Positions 34,685 to 44,990 of a stretch of 64,000 bases of DNA are shown piece by piece. The stretch covers positions 782,416,119 to 782,480,118 of the forward strand of contig NC_081414.1 of the NCBI RefSeq assembly GCF_030272615.1, given 5' to 3'. Each line of letters begins with the position of its first letter. The stretch's first letter is position 1. The notes below the pieces were generated by a model. That model made no database searches. It was not told the origin of the DNA and worked only from the letters and a program-made list of their open reading frames with translations. The translations under genes and the position numbers were made by a program. This DNA is from Cryptomeria japonica (Eukaryota; Streptophyta; Pinopsida; Cupressales; Cupressaceae).

Positions 34685-35406
34685 TTACATTAGCATAGTA
34701 GATTCTCTCCTCCTCTCTTGTGTTACTTCTTCTATATGTTATTCTCATTCTTCTATTTGTTGTCCTTAGTGTTGTCTACTCGAGGATGATGCAAAGCATT
34801 GAGATCTCTTTTGGTCTCTCTCATGTTGACTCAAAAGACACATGTGTTCCCTTCTTCTAGGTGACTTTCCTTGATTGGGGAATGAAGAACAATTATGCAT
34901 ACATACATATGATATATATACATGACTTATCATACAACATACTGACCCCGAGGAAAGCGAAGTCACCTCGTTCTTTGTGTCTATTATCCTTGGGTTTATC
35001 TCACACTTGGGGGCTAAATCTTTGTGATAGTGTGCTCCTTTCCTTTCTCATTTCTTATGTGTATCACTACGTTAAAACAATCACCCCCGTTGAGGCGTGT
35101 GTGATCGCTTTAATGTAGGGGCGCATACACCCCGTCTATCCCTCCAGGATACTTGAAAATTTCTTGGCAAACTTAGCTTTGCCTTGAAAATTTTTGGTAT
35201 TTCTTTTACATGACTCATAGTGAGGGAACCTTACTACTGACAGTCATGGTTCTCCCTCGTGATCTTCCCTTTTACTTTGTCAATCGAAGTCGTAAGATCC
35301 TTAGTCCACTGGGGGCTTGGTGTTTCTTCCCTTCTCGACGTGGTGAAAGTCTTTCAATGATTGTTCCTTGTACTTTACCGGAAGTATAAGCATACATACT
35401 CCCGCT
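34685..35406 (+). other. 3' untranslated region of the non-autonomous Gypsy
   Basis: 737 bases between the last frame and the LTR without a coding motif. It contains polypurine-like copies at 35008-35019 (TTGGGGGCTAAA) and 35311-35320 (GGGGGCTTGG) resembling the real tract at 35407-35421. Confidence 0.7.
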
Positions 35407-35421
35407 AAAGTGGGGGCTAAA
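35407..35421 (+). promoter_or_regulatory. Polypurine tract of the non-autonomous Gypsy
   Basis: AAAGTGGGGGCTAAA directly before the 3' LTR start TGTAGCG. It primes second-strand DNA in the family. Confidence 0.85.
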
Positions 35422-36639
35422 TGTAGCGTCCTAAAATTGCGACACGTGCAATTTTGACTGCATTTCGGTCTTCACAATGGCGACGCAACACGCAACGTGA
35501 ATGGAGACCCCAAAACCTGTTTTTGACACTAAAAACTGCATTTTTCAAGCACCCTGGCCTGAACCTCCTTGCACCCTGCTGTCCCGGGAGGTGGGACCAA
35601 AGCACCCAGCGCCCTGGTCCCCCAGGACCATGGTGCCCAGCGCCCTGGTCCCTGGGCCTATTTTGGGCCCGGTCTCCTATGAGACTTCGGGTCTTTTTGT
35701 TTGCAATTTGGAAATTAACTTTCCTGGTCAGCCTAAGGTCGGGAAAATCAGTCTTTTAACCCTAATTGGCAAGTATATAAACTACATTTTTCTCTCTCAT
35801 TTGGCATGAAGAGGATATGTGTACAAAGTGTGGAAACTATACTAAAGCATTCAAGCATTCAAGCATTCCTTGTAAGTCTCCATTCAAGGGTAAGTGTTGC
35901 ATTCAAGTCAAGGATTCAACCATTGAAGAGGAGATCACTTACTACATGCTACATACAACAAACAACAACATCTATACCTTTGCACATAAGGATACAAACA
36001 TCCTTACAACAAGGTATTAGTACTTGTTTTACATTACATACATTTACATTTACAGCATTTCTCATTTCTTGGTTAATTCCAAAACCGGGGTTTGACCTAA
36101 AGGCAAACCCCTAATCCCTAACCCCCCAATCGTCTTCGCTTTTCTTTGTGTAGGTTGCAGGTACATGGCTGAAATTGAAGATCTGGAATCCTTGTGTAGA
36201 GACGAATAGGTCCCCCTTCGTTTCACGGATTTTTCGGAGGACCGTGGTGTCGGGCGCCATCGTCCCGACAACTTTTGCTCAAATTTGCAGGACAGCGCCG
36301 TATCGACATTTTACTACTAATTCCAGGTCTGCAGCTTCATACTATATCCCGAACTCAGTTTATAAGCGAATCTTTATCACTTTCTATGCATTCCTAGCTT
36401 AATTCTCCTATGCACATTCTTTACAAAAGAGGGTAGCCTTGCTATCTTAACCCTTGAAACGCATTTAGCATCCAATCTTGCCTTGTGTGGGATTGGATCT
36501 TGTGAGTTTCAACCCCTCTTTTGAATGTAAAGTCTCTCCTCTAAGTGAAAACCATCAACCCTAGTGATCTCCCTTCTCTCTCCTCGGAGTTGGAAGAGGG
36601 GAGAGCAACTAGGGTTTGATTGCGATTTTCCGCTTTACA
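35422..36639 (+). repeat. 3' LTR of the non-autonomous Gypsy
   Basis: 1218 bp, TGTAGCGTCC to CGCTTTACA, followed by TSD CTTAG. It matches 28828-30062 closely, with one fewer GC-rich repeat unit. Confidence 0.93.
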
Positions 36640-36644
36640 CTTAG

Positions 36645-36662
36645 TATTCCTTGATTCTAAAA
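36645..36662 (+). repeat. 5' LTR of Copia-3 (last part)
   Basis: 'tattccttgattctaa' matches the end of the 3' LTR at 39378-39393 and lies directly after the Gypsy TSD. It shows where the LTR was split. Confidence 0.75.
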
Positions 36663-36664
36663 AT

Positions 36665-36676
36665 TGGTATCAGAGC
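36665..36676 (+). promoter_or_regulatory. Primer-binding site of Copia-3
   Basis: TGGTATCAGAGC, an exact match to the initiator tRNA-Met complement used by Copia elements. It sits a few bases after the LTR end and fixes plus-strand orientation. Confidence 0.9.
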
Positions 36677-36729
36677 CTAGTTCCTCTATGGAAGCTTAAC
36701 CACTTGAGGGAGATCCAAAAGATTGATTC

Positions 36730-37900
36730 AATGGATTATGGTGTTTTCAAAGACAACTCAATGTGGCATTTAAAGATCTTGATGCCTCTCGAAATAAGAT
36801 TTGTACCTTGAAGAAGAATCTTAATGCTGCTGCTGACATCATTAATGACTTGTAGGATCAAGCTAACATCTCTAGAGACAAGAGGAAGGAACTGATGGAC
36901 AAGATGAAGGAGAAAGAAGATCAGATGATGGAATACCAGGATAAAGCTGATGAAGTTAACAAGATTGAAAGAGAGAATGTTGCTTTGAAGAAAGAGATAC
37001 AATCCATTGTGATGAGCCTAACTAAGGAGATTGAGGACCAGAAGAAGAATGCAGAAAATCGAGTACAATCATTGAAGGAAAGAGTAGATGAATGCTTTAG
37101 GCTTACTTATGAGAATGATCAACTAAAGCTTGAGTTGACACAGTCAAGAAATAATGGTCAAGAACTTGAAAGATAGATTTCTACCTTGAGGGATTAACTT
37201 GCTACTGCAAATGAGTATAAAGACAAATTTAAAGCTAGCTCAACAAGGCTTGATGAGATGTTGGAAAGTCAGAGACATGAAAAGGACATGCGAGGACTAG
37301 GATTTCAGAAATGTGAATCCTTCGGATCTGGACAAGGCAATGCAAAACCTAATCATAAGAAGAAAAATAACCTCTGGTAAGACAACCTAATGCTCACAGA
37401 TTCAATGGTATATTCTTTACTTGTAATAAGTTTGGTCATATGGTGAATCAATGCAAAAGTAAGATAAATAATAGAATGAACAACATGAATAATGTTCCTA
37501 CCTTTACTAGTCAGTGTTTTGTATGCAATAACTTTGGTCACTAGGAAAATATGTGCAAAGCAATAGTAAATAACTTCCAAAACAAGAGATGTTAAGCCTG
37601 TGGAATTTTTGAACATTTTTCTAACCCATGCAGGACAAGACAAAATCACATGAACTTCAGACCTATGTAGAATAATGTTGTTTGTCATGCATGTAACAAA
37701 ACTGATCATAGTGCAAAGTACTACAGAAGCAAGAATAATGCTCTGGTAGAAAAGAGTAACTTATATGAGAAAGGAAAAGTGAAAGTAGAGGAGATAAAGG
37801 AGAAGAATGGGAAGATGTGGGTAAGAAAAGATGAATCCAGAGATGACAAAGGGTCTTCACCCTAATCTGGTGCAAGATCTTCATCTGGTAACCGGGGCTT
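36730..37900 (+). pseudogene. Gag-like protein with coiled coil and four zinc knuckles
   Basis: The frame reads with a few stops. From about 36770 to 37260 it is a long charged coiled coil (MDKMKEKEDQMMEYQDKAD, later LKERVDECFRLTYENDQLKL). It is followed at 37416-37720 by four CCHC-like motifs: FFTCNKFGHMVNQC (first Cys lost), CFVCNNFGH with a stop then ENMC, a third CxxC-H-C with a stop at the second position, and CHACNKTDHSAKYY (last Cys lost). Such motifs bind nucleic acid in gag. The standard Copia gag has one knuckle. After the knuckles a Lys/Glu-rich tail leads directly into untranslated sequence. Confidence 0.75.
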
Positions 37901-38441
37901 TATACCTTAGGGGGAGCTTTTCATGTACATTCTTAGAACCCCCTCTTCATTGGTCTGCAATCAATTCTGGAAAGTTACAGAAGGCTTTAACCATGAGTGC
38001 AAATGATATTCAGAAGTTCCTAACAAGATTTGGTGATCCAATATGTGATTTCATGAAAATCATGATAACTAGTTGCTGCATTTATTACAGTGGAAAATTA
38101 GGTTTTCATAGGATAAGAGTACATTTATCATAGTTTTAGACAAATTAAAGAGTGGGTGGGATACTCACCTAGGATATTTGAAGACTACTTATGCTGATAT
38201 ATTCAAGTATTTACAAGTATCTCTGAATTTAAATTTTGATCCACGCCCTATCTCTGGCATTATTGTCAAAGCAGGAAAGATAAGGTGAAAAATGTATAGT
38301 GTGAATGGAGTGTACATATTTTTGCAAGGCTTTTGGGTTTTTGATCTAAGGGGGAGCCTTATAATTCTTTCATTCTTGATCGAGTGTACAAGTTCCGCCG
38401 GTTTCAACACTTAACCATTTTTCATAGGTGTTGTCATCAAT
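37901..38441 (+). other. 3' untranslated region of Copia-3
   Basis: No coding motif. It contains 'cttagggggagctt' at 37907-37920 and 'aagggggagccttat' at 38348-38362, purine-rich tract-like copies, and leads to the polypurine tract. Confidence 0.55.
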
Positions 38442-38456
38442 GCCAAAGAGGGACAT
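38442..38456 (+). promoter_or_regulatory. Polypurine tract of Copia-3
   Basis: 'gccaaagagggacat' lies directly before the LTR start TGTTGGGAATTGG, following the phrase 'tgtcatcaat' also found at other LTR junctions in the window. Confidence 0.75.
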
Positions 38457-39394
38457 TGTTGGGAATTGGCACTCATCGGGTGCTTTTTGATACTTGATAT
38501 ATCATTTATGGTTGTCATTGATGGCAACTCTTCTTGGATATTTGATCATGTGGTCATGATTCTTATTATTCATAAGTAAGTGTTAATTGGTAGCCAGTTA
38601 ACCAATAAATTGGGATTATTCTAGTGTAGTTTTGGTCCAAAAAGATTTTTGGTGATTGCAATGATTTTGGTGACAATGTTCAAGGTGAAAATGATGAGGC
38701 TGACATTGGTAAAGAACTCTGGAAAATTGTTTTGGACTAGTGATATATTTTATTAGACATTGAAGTCAACTTGGAGGAGATTATTTTCCATATGACCAGA
38801 TATATAAGATTGAATTAGTGATTGGTTTTCAGTGTATTAGTAGTGTGGTGATTCGTTTTGGTGCAATTGAGTGCAGTTTCAGGTGTGCATGTGATTCCCA
38901 AGTGATTTGGTATCTAACTAAGACAAAAACAAAGCATATTGTAGAGCGAGTATAGTCAAAGATATTGTGCTTACCCAAAACCCGTTCTTCCATTGTTAGA
39001 TTCTACTCCAGAGTTCTTTAATTATATTTCCTCATTACAATTAAATTTTAAGTTAGTGAGACCTCCCTGAACGTTGTAGTCTTCTGGGTCATTGTAATTA
39101 AGTAGTGAGCTCTAGGTAGTGAGCTTCAATGCAAGTACATTGCCCACCTATGTAATATTTATGTACACCTGAGCATAGTATATGAATATTGTGGGTTCCA
39201 GTCCCACCGAGGTTTTTTTTCTTTTTGGGTTTCCACGTAAAAATTCTAGTGTTGTGGATCTGTGGTTTATTTATTGCTTGCTTATGTTATATACTGTTAT
39301 GTATTGCTAACCAGTGGGTAAACAATGAGTTTTTGAGTTTGATCTCTGATAGAACACTGATTCACCCTCCTCTCAATGTTCCTTGATTCTAACT
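38457..39394 (+). repeat. 3' LTR of Copia-3
   Basis: It starts TGTTGGGAATTGGCACTC and ends near 'ttgattctaact', with CT where CA is expected. It is homologous to 27999-28827 plus 36645-36662. The following bases are the minus-strand purine tract region of Copia-2. Confidence 0.8.
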
Positions 39395-39687
39395 CTCTCT
39401 TCCCCTTTGACAACAATGTAAAATATCTCAAAATAGAAAACCAAACCTACTCTCCCCCTTTGAATATGATTCATGAATCTCAGAAATGTCTCCCCAAAAC
39501 ACAGACTACTCTAGTAGAGGAGCAACACCAACTCACCAATCTGGATTAAAAGATAAGACTGTGAAGTCCACCAGATTGATTCAACTTAATGTATCCAATT
39601 CTCACCAGGAGGTGTGGATACCCCTAACTTGTCTCTAAAATAGACGAATGTATCTGCAGGAAAAGGCTTGGTGAAAATATCAACTAT

Positions 39688-41275
39688 TTATTCCTTTGTA
39701 GATACATACTCAAGCTTCACTTTCTCTTTATTGACTTGCTCTCTCAAGTAATGATATTTGATTGACACATGCTTTGTCTTTGATTGTTGCACCAGATTAT
39801 TTGATATGTTAATATAACTAGAATTATCATAGTATATAATAGTAGGCTCATCATAAGTAACTCTAATATCTTTCAACATTTGCTTCATCTAGACTACCTG
39901 AGTGTAATTACTAGCAGCAGCAATGTACTCAGATTCAAGAATGGATAAGGACACTAAATCTTGTTTCTTACTATCCCAAGAAACCAATTTCTTTTGTAGA
40001 AAGAATGCTCCACCGGTAGTTCTCTTTTGGTCATCAACATCAGTAGCCCAAAGTGCATCAGTGTAGGTGCATTGTATGAAATCATCATTCCTTGGATACC
40101 ATAAACCATAATATATAGTTCCTTTTAGGTATCTGAATATTTTCTTCACAATAGTGACATGACTCTCTTTCAGATCAACTTGATATCTAGTAGCCATAAA
40201 CACAACATGCATAACGTATGGCCTAGTCTGTGTAAGATATAGCAGTCCACCAACCATAGATCTATACAAACTCTTATTAGCTTTCAGAGATTCATCATTG
40301 CTAAACAATTTACAACCAGTCACCATAGGAGTTCCAATCTGTTTGTTGTCCTCTAACCAAGCTTCTTCAGCAATTCCTTCACATACTTAATTTGAGATAT
40401 GAATATACCTTTTCCAGTTTATAGAATTTGCAAACCTAGGAAATTTTTTATCTCACCTATCATAGACATCTTAAATTCTTTCTGCATATCACCAGCAAAG
40501 ATAATATCAAAAACAAAGACTTCAATAATTAGGATGTTATCATTTTCTATCTTAAAGTATAGATTACTATCAGCAACACATTTACTAAATCCCAATTTCA
40601 ACAAATATTTATTTAGTCTAGCATACCAGGTGAGCTAGGAGCTTGCTTTAGTCCATAGAGAGATTTCTTCAGTCTACATACCATGTCTCCATCATCTAAC
40701 AATGAAAATCCATCAAGTTTCTCATTGTAGACTTCCTCCTCAAGATCACCATTCAAAAAGGTATATTTGACATCCATCTGATATACCTTGAAATATTTAT
40801 AAGTAGCATAAGCAAGCAATAGTCTAACAACTTCAAGTCTATCCACTGACAAAAAATTCTCCTCATAATCTATTCCTTCTTTCTGAGAATGTCCTTTACA
40901 AACCAGTCTAGCTTTATTTCTGACAACTTCACCAGCTTCATTCAATTTGTTCTTGAATACCCATTTATTACCAATAAGATTCTTATCCTTAGGTCTAGGC
41001 ACAAGTTCCCAAGTATTTTTATTTTCAATCAAATCTAATTCTTCTTCGATAGCTCTAATCCAATTTTCATCTTTGCAAGCTTCAGCAACATCTTTAGGTT
41101 CAACTTTAGAAATAAAACATACTTCTTTAGCAACTAACCTTCTTCTAATCATCACACCTTTAATCTTATCACCAAAAATCTTATTTTTAGAATGATTTAG
41201 TGTTACATACATCATAGTCTTCTGATTGTTCTGAATTTTCAAGTACTTGTACCTCATTACCAGCAACAACAACAT
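39688..41275 (-). pseudogene. Copia-2 reverse transcriptase and RNase H
   Basis: Reverse transcriptase at 40613-41275: WIRAIEEELDLIENKNTWEL, VRNKARLVCKGHSQKEGIDY, FKVYQMDVKYTFLNGDLEEE, LKKSLYGLKQAP. The catalytic region at 40419-40604 reads VFVFDIIFAG where YVDD is expected, so it is dead. RNase H is at 39889-40326 (SLYRSMVGGLLYLTQTRPYV, CTYTDALWATDVDDQKRTTG) and 39688-39888 (YYDNSSYINISNN, TKHVSIKYHYLREQV). Minus strand, broken by frame changes at about 39888 and 40613. Confidence 0.87.
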
Positions 41276-41332
41276 CTGGATTACCTGTCTCTACTAGATC
41301 ATTTTACTTAGGCTCTTTAGTCTAAATAGGAT

Positions 41333-42260
41333 CTAAAACAATATGTTGTCCATCATCATAACCAAATTCACTGATCTCTTTCCAATGTTCTCATCCACCT
41401 TCACATTTGCACTCTCCACCATATTTCTCAATCTCTTGTTGTAGTGCCTATAGGCTTTACTCTTTGTTGAATATCCCAAGAAAATTACTTCATCACTTTT
41501 ATCATAACACTTTCCTATATCCTCATCTCTCTTGATATAACATTTTCTACCAAATACTCTGAAATATCTCATAGTAGGAACATGACCCAACCATATCTCA
41601 TAAGGGATCTTATTAGTATCACCTTTGATGTGAACTCTGTTGAATGTGTAAACAACATTGCGAATAGATTCTCTCTATTAGATCTTTAGAACATTCCCTT
41701 CAATCTACACAGTCCTTGCAACATCCAAGATAGTTCTACTCTTCCTTTCAACAACTCCATTCTATTGACGAGTTCTAGGAGAAAATAAATGTCTTCTAAT
41801 CCCATGCTTCTCATAGAATGAATTGAACTGACTGGAACAATATTCTCCACCTCTATCGGATCTCAGACACTTCACCTTCAATCTAGACTCACTCTCAACC
41901 TTTGCTTTGAATATCTTGAATTTGTCCAATGCTTCTCATTTATCCTTCAAAAAGAGAACCCACATCATCTTCGGATAATCATCAATTAGGAGCATAAAAT
42001 ATGTATCATCCTACAAATTTCTAAAATTTGTAGGTCTACATAGGTCAATATGCACAAGGTCTAGCAATCTATTTGATGTATACTATTTTCTCTTGAAAGA
42101 AATCCTTTTTTTCTTACCCATCTGACATTCCTTACATACCAGATTAGTAGGCTTAACAATCTTAGGCAGATCTCTAACAACTTGTGTAGAAAAGATCTTA
42201 ATCATTGGATCAAAATTTACATGACACATTCTCCTATGCCACCACCAACTCTCATCAATC
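41333..42260 (-). pseudogene. Copia-2 integrase
   Basis: 41333-41590 holds the segment after the integrase core (YFRVFGRKCYIKRDEDIGKC, VIFLGYSTKSKAYRHYN). Upstream, 41640-42260 reads as an integrase core and pre-integrase region in several frames with many stops. Confidence 0.75.
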
Positions 42261-43012
42261 TAATAAATCAAAAAAAAAATCTCACTAGCATTCAAATGAA
42301 AATTTTTACCTTCAGTCTTAGTTCCAGATGCAATTTCTATACTAGAGGCATTTAAGATCTTGCATTTTCATCCTTGAATTGTAGATCATAACCTTTATCA
42401 GCCATCTATCCAACACTCAAATTAATATGCTTCAAACCTTAAACATATAAGACATCATTAGTGTTATGCTTACCATAAAAAGAAATAGAACCTCTCTCGC
42501 AGATTACACAGGCTTTGCCATCTCCAAACTTAACTATTCCACCATCATACCTTTCCATAGTCAAAAATTTTGTTTTATCACCGGTCATATGATGTGAACA
42601 ACCACAGTCAATTACCCATTCATCTTTCTCTTCAACCTTAGCAGCTAAAGATTTCTCCTCAATAGTATAGCTAGTGGAATCAATAAGTACAGGTCCAACA
42701 TCCTTAATGGAAAGGAATACAACTTCATCTCCTTCTGATTCTTCATCTGTAATACCTTTGTTAGTAGCATAATAATAGTTCTTATAAATTCTATACTTTT
42801 GGTTAGGCTTTTAAGGCTTATCATTCTTCTCATGCTTTTCATATCTATCATTCCTATCATGCTTAGAAAACTTATCATGCCCATCATACTTAACCATTCA
42901 CTTCGAGCATCTAGAAGAAAAATTTCCTATCTTATTATAAGAAATATTTCAAATGTAACTTTGCATTATACTTACTAGCTCCTTTAGGGAATCTTCTGGC
43001 AATCAGTGCTCC
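42261..43012 (-). pseudogene. Copia-2 protease and gag C-terminus, truncated
   Basis: Near 42640-42580 the minus strand reads WVIDCGCSHHMTGDKTKFL, the Copia protease signature with C for S. Near 42960-42900 a broken knuckle reads ISYNKIGNFSSRC, followed by a His/Lys/Asp-rich stretch (VKYDGHDKFSKHDRNDRYEK). Upstream, ELGALIARRFPKGASKYN near 43010 is gag-like. Homology ends there. Confidence 0.7.
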
Positions 43013-43392
43013 AAGTTCATCTATCTCTCTTTCTTTCTCTTTCATCCAATTGTATCCTTGATCTTGTTTCCTATCTTGTTGTAATCCTTGATTGCAATAA
43101 ACTCATCATCATCGGGATTTATTCATTCCCAATCATCATCCTCAATCCCTCATCACTTTCCCTCTTGACTGGGGCAGCATTAGGCCTGTCCCTAGGTCTT
43201 CTTCCATCATTTGTGTCTCTTGTACATCTTGTATATAAGTATCACTGTACATAGTTGTGTGTAGGTCTAGTCCTTCAAGATCATATCCTATCAGTTGGAT
43301 CTTCAATAATTATCTTTCAGCATCTTGGTCATCATGATCCTATCATATCCTTTTGTCGATCACCATTAATCTTGTATCCTGGTGTTGTTCTC
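43013..43392. other. Gene-free stretch with pyrimidine-rich start
   Basis: It begins with a CT-rich run ('ctctctttctttctcttt') at the Copia-2 break point. Open frames here are short and unlike any family I know. Phrases such as 'tcctatcatatcc' hint at decayed copies of the repeat that follows. Confidence 0.4.
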
Positions 43393-43575
43393 AGATGTAT
43401 CCTTCTCACCAACACACATCATTTGTCTTATACAGGATGTATCCTTCCTGAAACCAAACATTTTTGATCTATTTTAGTCTTATACTGGATGTATCCTTCC
43501 TAAAACCAAATGCCTTGATCATTTTTGTCTTATACAAGATGTATCCTTCCTAAAACTAGACATCATCAAATCATC
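43393..43575 (+). repeat. Minisatellite of about 51-bp units
   Basis: Three units begin 'gtcttatac' at 43425, 43477 and 43527, each containing 'gatgtatccttcct' and 'aaaac'. A partial unit precedes them at 43393 ('agatgtatccttctcacc'). Confidence 0.8.
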
Positions 43576-44311
43576 ATCATCTTTCAACGAAAGATATCTG
43601 AGACACTTGTGTTGTGTTTGACTCTTTATTATCTTTGTTTTTTATTTTAATATCCTTGGGTCTTGTTTCCTCTTGGTCGCCATAATCCTTTATATCATAG
43701 TGCACTGATAATGATGATATTTAAGATGTGATCTTGTTGCTTTGGGTTTTTGCTTGGCATCTCTTTTTGGATGTGTTCCTTGTTGTACCCTCATAAGGTC
43801 TCTGTTATCTCGTGTTACATTGGGGTATATCTTCTGCTTGGGGTTATTCTAGCACTATTGCCTGCAAGGTCTCTAGAACTCTATGTGGCACTAGATTAGC
43901 CTGTGTGTCTATTTACATGTGTCAGTCCATGCATCGGCAGTGAAATTCTACCCTGGTTCTTGATACCTTGTTGAAACAAAGACATTGTTAAATCAAGTAA
44001 GTTCTCAGTACATGGAATCCTAATTTTTGGGTGCTCACTCTCCATGATCATTTCAACCATATCATCCATTGCATTTACATTTTTCTCCCCTTCTTTTTAT
44101 GCCTATTCCCTTCTATCTTGTTCGCTAGGGCATTGTTTCTTTCAAGATGCTATCCGGTTTCGTTTTCCACGTGCACCCTCTTGAGGGGGCATTCCTAACC
44201 ATTCCTTTGTCTTCCTAGGGAATTTTTTGACTCCCCCTTTCTTTTTCTTCTCTAACAATTGTTTTATTGTCCAAGCACTGACACTATTCTAGCACCACCT
44301 CGAAGAAGGGC
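43576..44311. other. Gene-free stretch
   Basis: No recognisable coding motif. 'ctcttgagggggcattcc' near 44172 and 'gaagaagggcaaaattt' near 44302 could be purine tracts of an LTR element ahead of the next repeat, but this is weak. Confidence 0.35.
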
Positions 44312-44990
44312 AAAATTTAGACACCTAAATTTGGCTAGTTAATTTAATCAAATTTAAACCCCTTTCTTCTAATTAATTAATTCCCCAATCCAATCCTCCT
44401 AATCAATAAATTATCTTATCCTCCTAATTAATTAATCTAATTAATTGATTATCCCATCCTCCTAATTAATTAATTATCCTATCCTCCCAATTAATTGATC
44501 TAATTAATTAATTATCCTTTTTATCAATCCATTTTGATTATTTACTTTAATTAATTAAATATCCCCTTCCCAAGACCATGGATTAATTAATTTAATTAAT
44601 TAATTTGGTTCAAATCCCATTTGAGCACATGGCTCCTAACTTTTCTCCCTAAACTCTTTCCAATCCTATCCTATCCTAACCAACCCTATCCTTCCAACCC
44701 ACTTCCTTAGCCTAGTCAACCCTCCAACAAACCTTATCCTATCCTTTCTAACCTCCCACACATGTGTGTGCACATCTTAACCAAATCCTTCTTTTTCCAT
44801 CTAGTTGAGCTACTTTTTCTTTTTTTTTGGAGGACAAGTGTCTCCTCTCATCTCCTATTTAATCTCTCCATTTTTAGACCAAACTCTCTCTGGTCCACCT
44901 TTTTTTAATCATACTATCACTCAACTCATCCTTTATCATTTTCATACATCAATCCATTACCATTTGCATCCACATCATTGAGCAATATCA
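44312..44990 (+). repeat. AT-rich LTR-like repeat with ATTAATTA blocks
   Basis: It starts with 'tttagacacctaaatttgg', continues through many 'aattaattaat' blocks (44380-44610) and a pyrimidine-rich region with a 'ctatttaatctctcc' TATA-like motif near 44860. It parallels the inverted copy at 18060-18455. Ends unproven. Confidence 0.45.

Larger units (their letters stand above)
28828..36639 (+). mobile_element. Non-autonomous Ty3/Gypsy element: gag-protease without polymerase
   Basis: Two TG...CA LTRs (28828-30062, 35422-36639) are flanked by the perfect duplication CTTAG (28823-28827, 36640-36644). Inside are a primer site, a 1.2-kb leader, three long plus-strand frames (31241-34684), a 0.7-kb untranslated tail and a polypurine tract. 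The frames encode gag, a zinc-finger-like motif, an aspartic protease and a Pro/Arg-rich then acidic region. No reverse transcriptase, RNase H or integrase is found in the 5.4-kb interior. The LTRs differ by a few per cent by eye, so it is fairly young. It would need enzymes from a related full-length element. Confidence 0.92.
27999..39394 (+). mobile_element. Gag-only Copia-like element (Copia-3), split by a Gypsy insertion
   Basis: A plus-strand LTR (27999-28827 plus 36645-36662), an exact initiator-Met primer site (36665-36676), a gag-like internal region of only about 1.8 kb, a polypurine tract and a 3' LTR (38457-39394). No protease, integrase or polymerase motif lies between gag and the 3' LTR, so the element is non-autonomous. 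The 5' LTR is interrupted at 28827/36640 by the Gypsy element with TSD CTTAG. A clean TSD for this element itself could not be found. Confidence 0.72.
26674..43012 (-). mobile_element. Ty1/Copia element (Copia-2), 5' truncated, carrying a nested insertion
   Basis: The minus-strand 3' LTR is 26674-27869, followed by its polypurine tract and part of its 3' untranslated region (27870-27998). The insertion 27999-39394 interrupts it. The 3' untranslated region then resumes ('ctctcttcccctttgacaac' at 39395) and pol runs from 39688 to 42900. The frame ends inside gag at about 43012, where unrelated sequence begins. No 5' LTR is seen. The link between the two parts is inferred from orientation and from a matching double-tract pattern in the 3' untranslated region at 24548-24700. 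Confidence 0.62.

Noticed and set aside
33993-34748. Several long frames in other phases and on the minus strand over the third Gypsy frame
   Set aside because: Shadow frames of the real 33896-34684 frame: low-complexity Leu/Arg/Ser-rich and without motifs.
23411-43012. A single full-length element from the LTR at 23411 to the Copia pol
   Set aside because: A second 3' LTR with its own purine tract starts at 26674, and the frame between them has no pol, so two elements fit better.
43393-43575. Possible CRISPR-like array
   Set aside because: Units are contiguous imperfect repeats without spacers, and the context is a plant nuclear genome.
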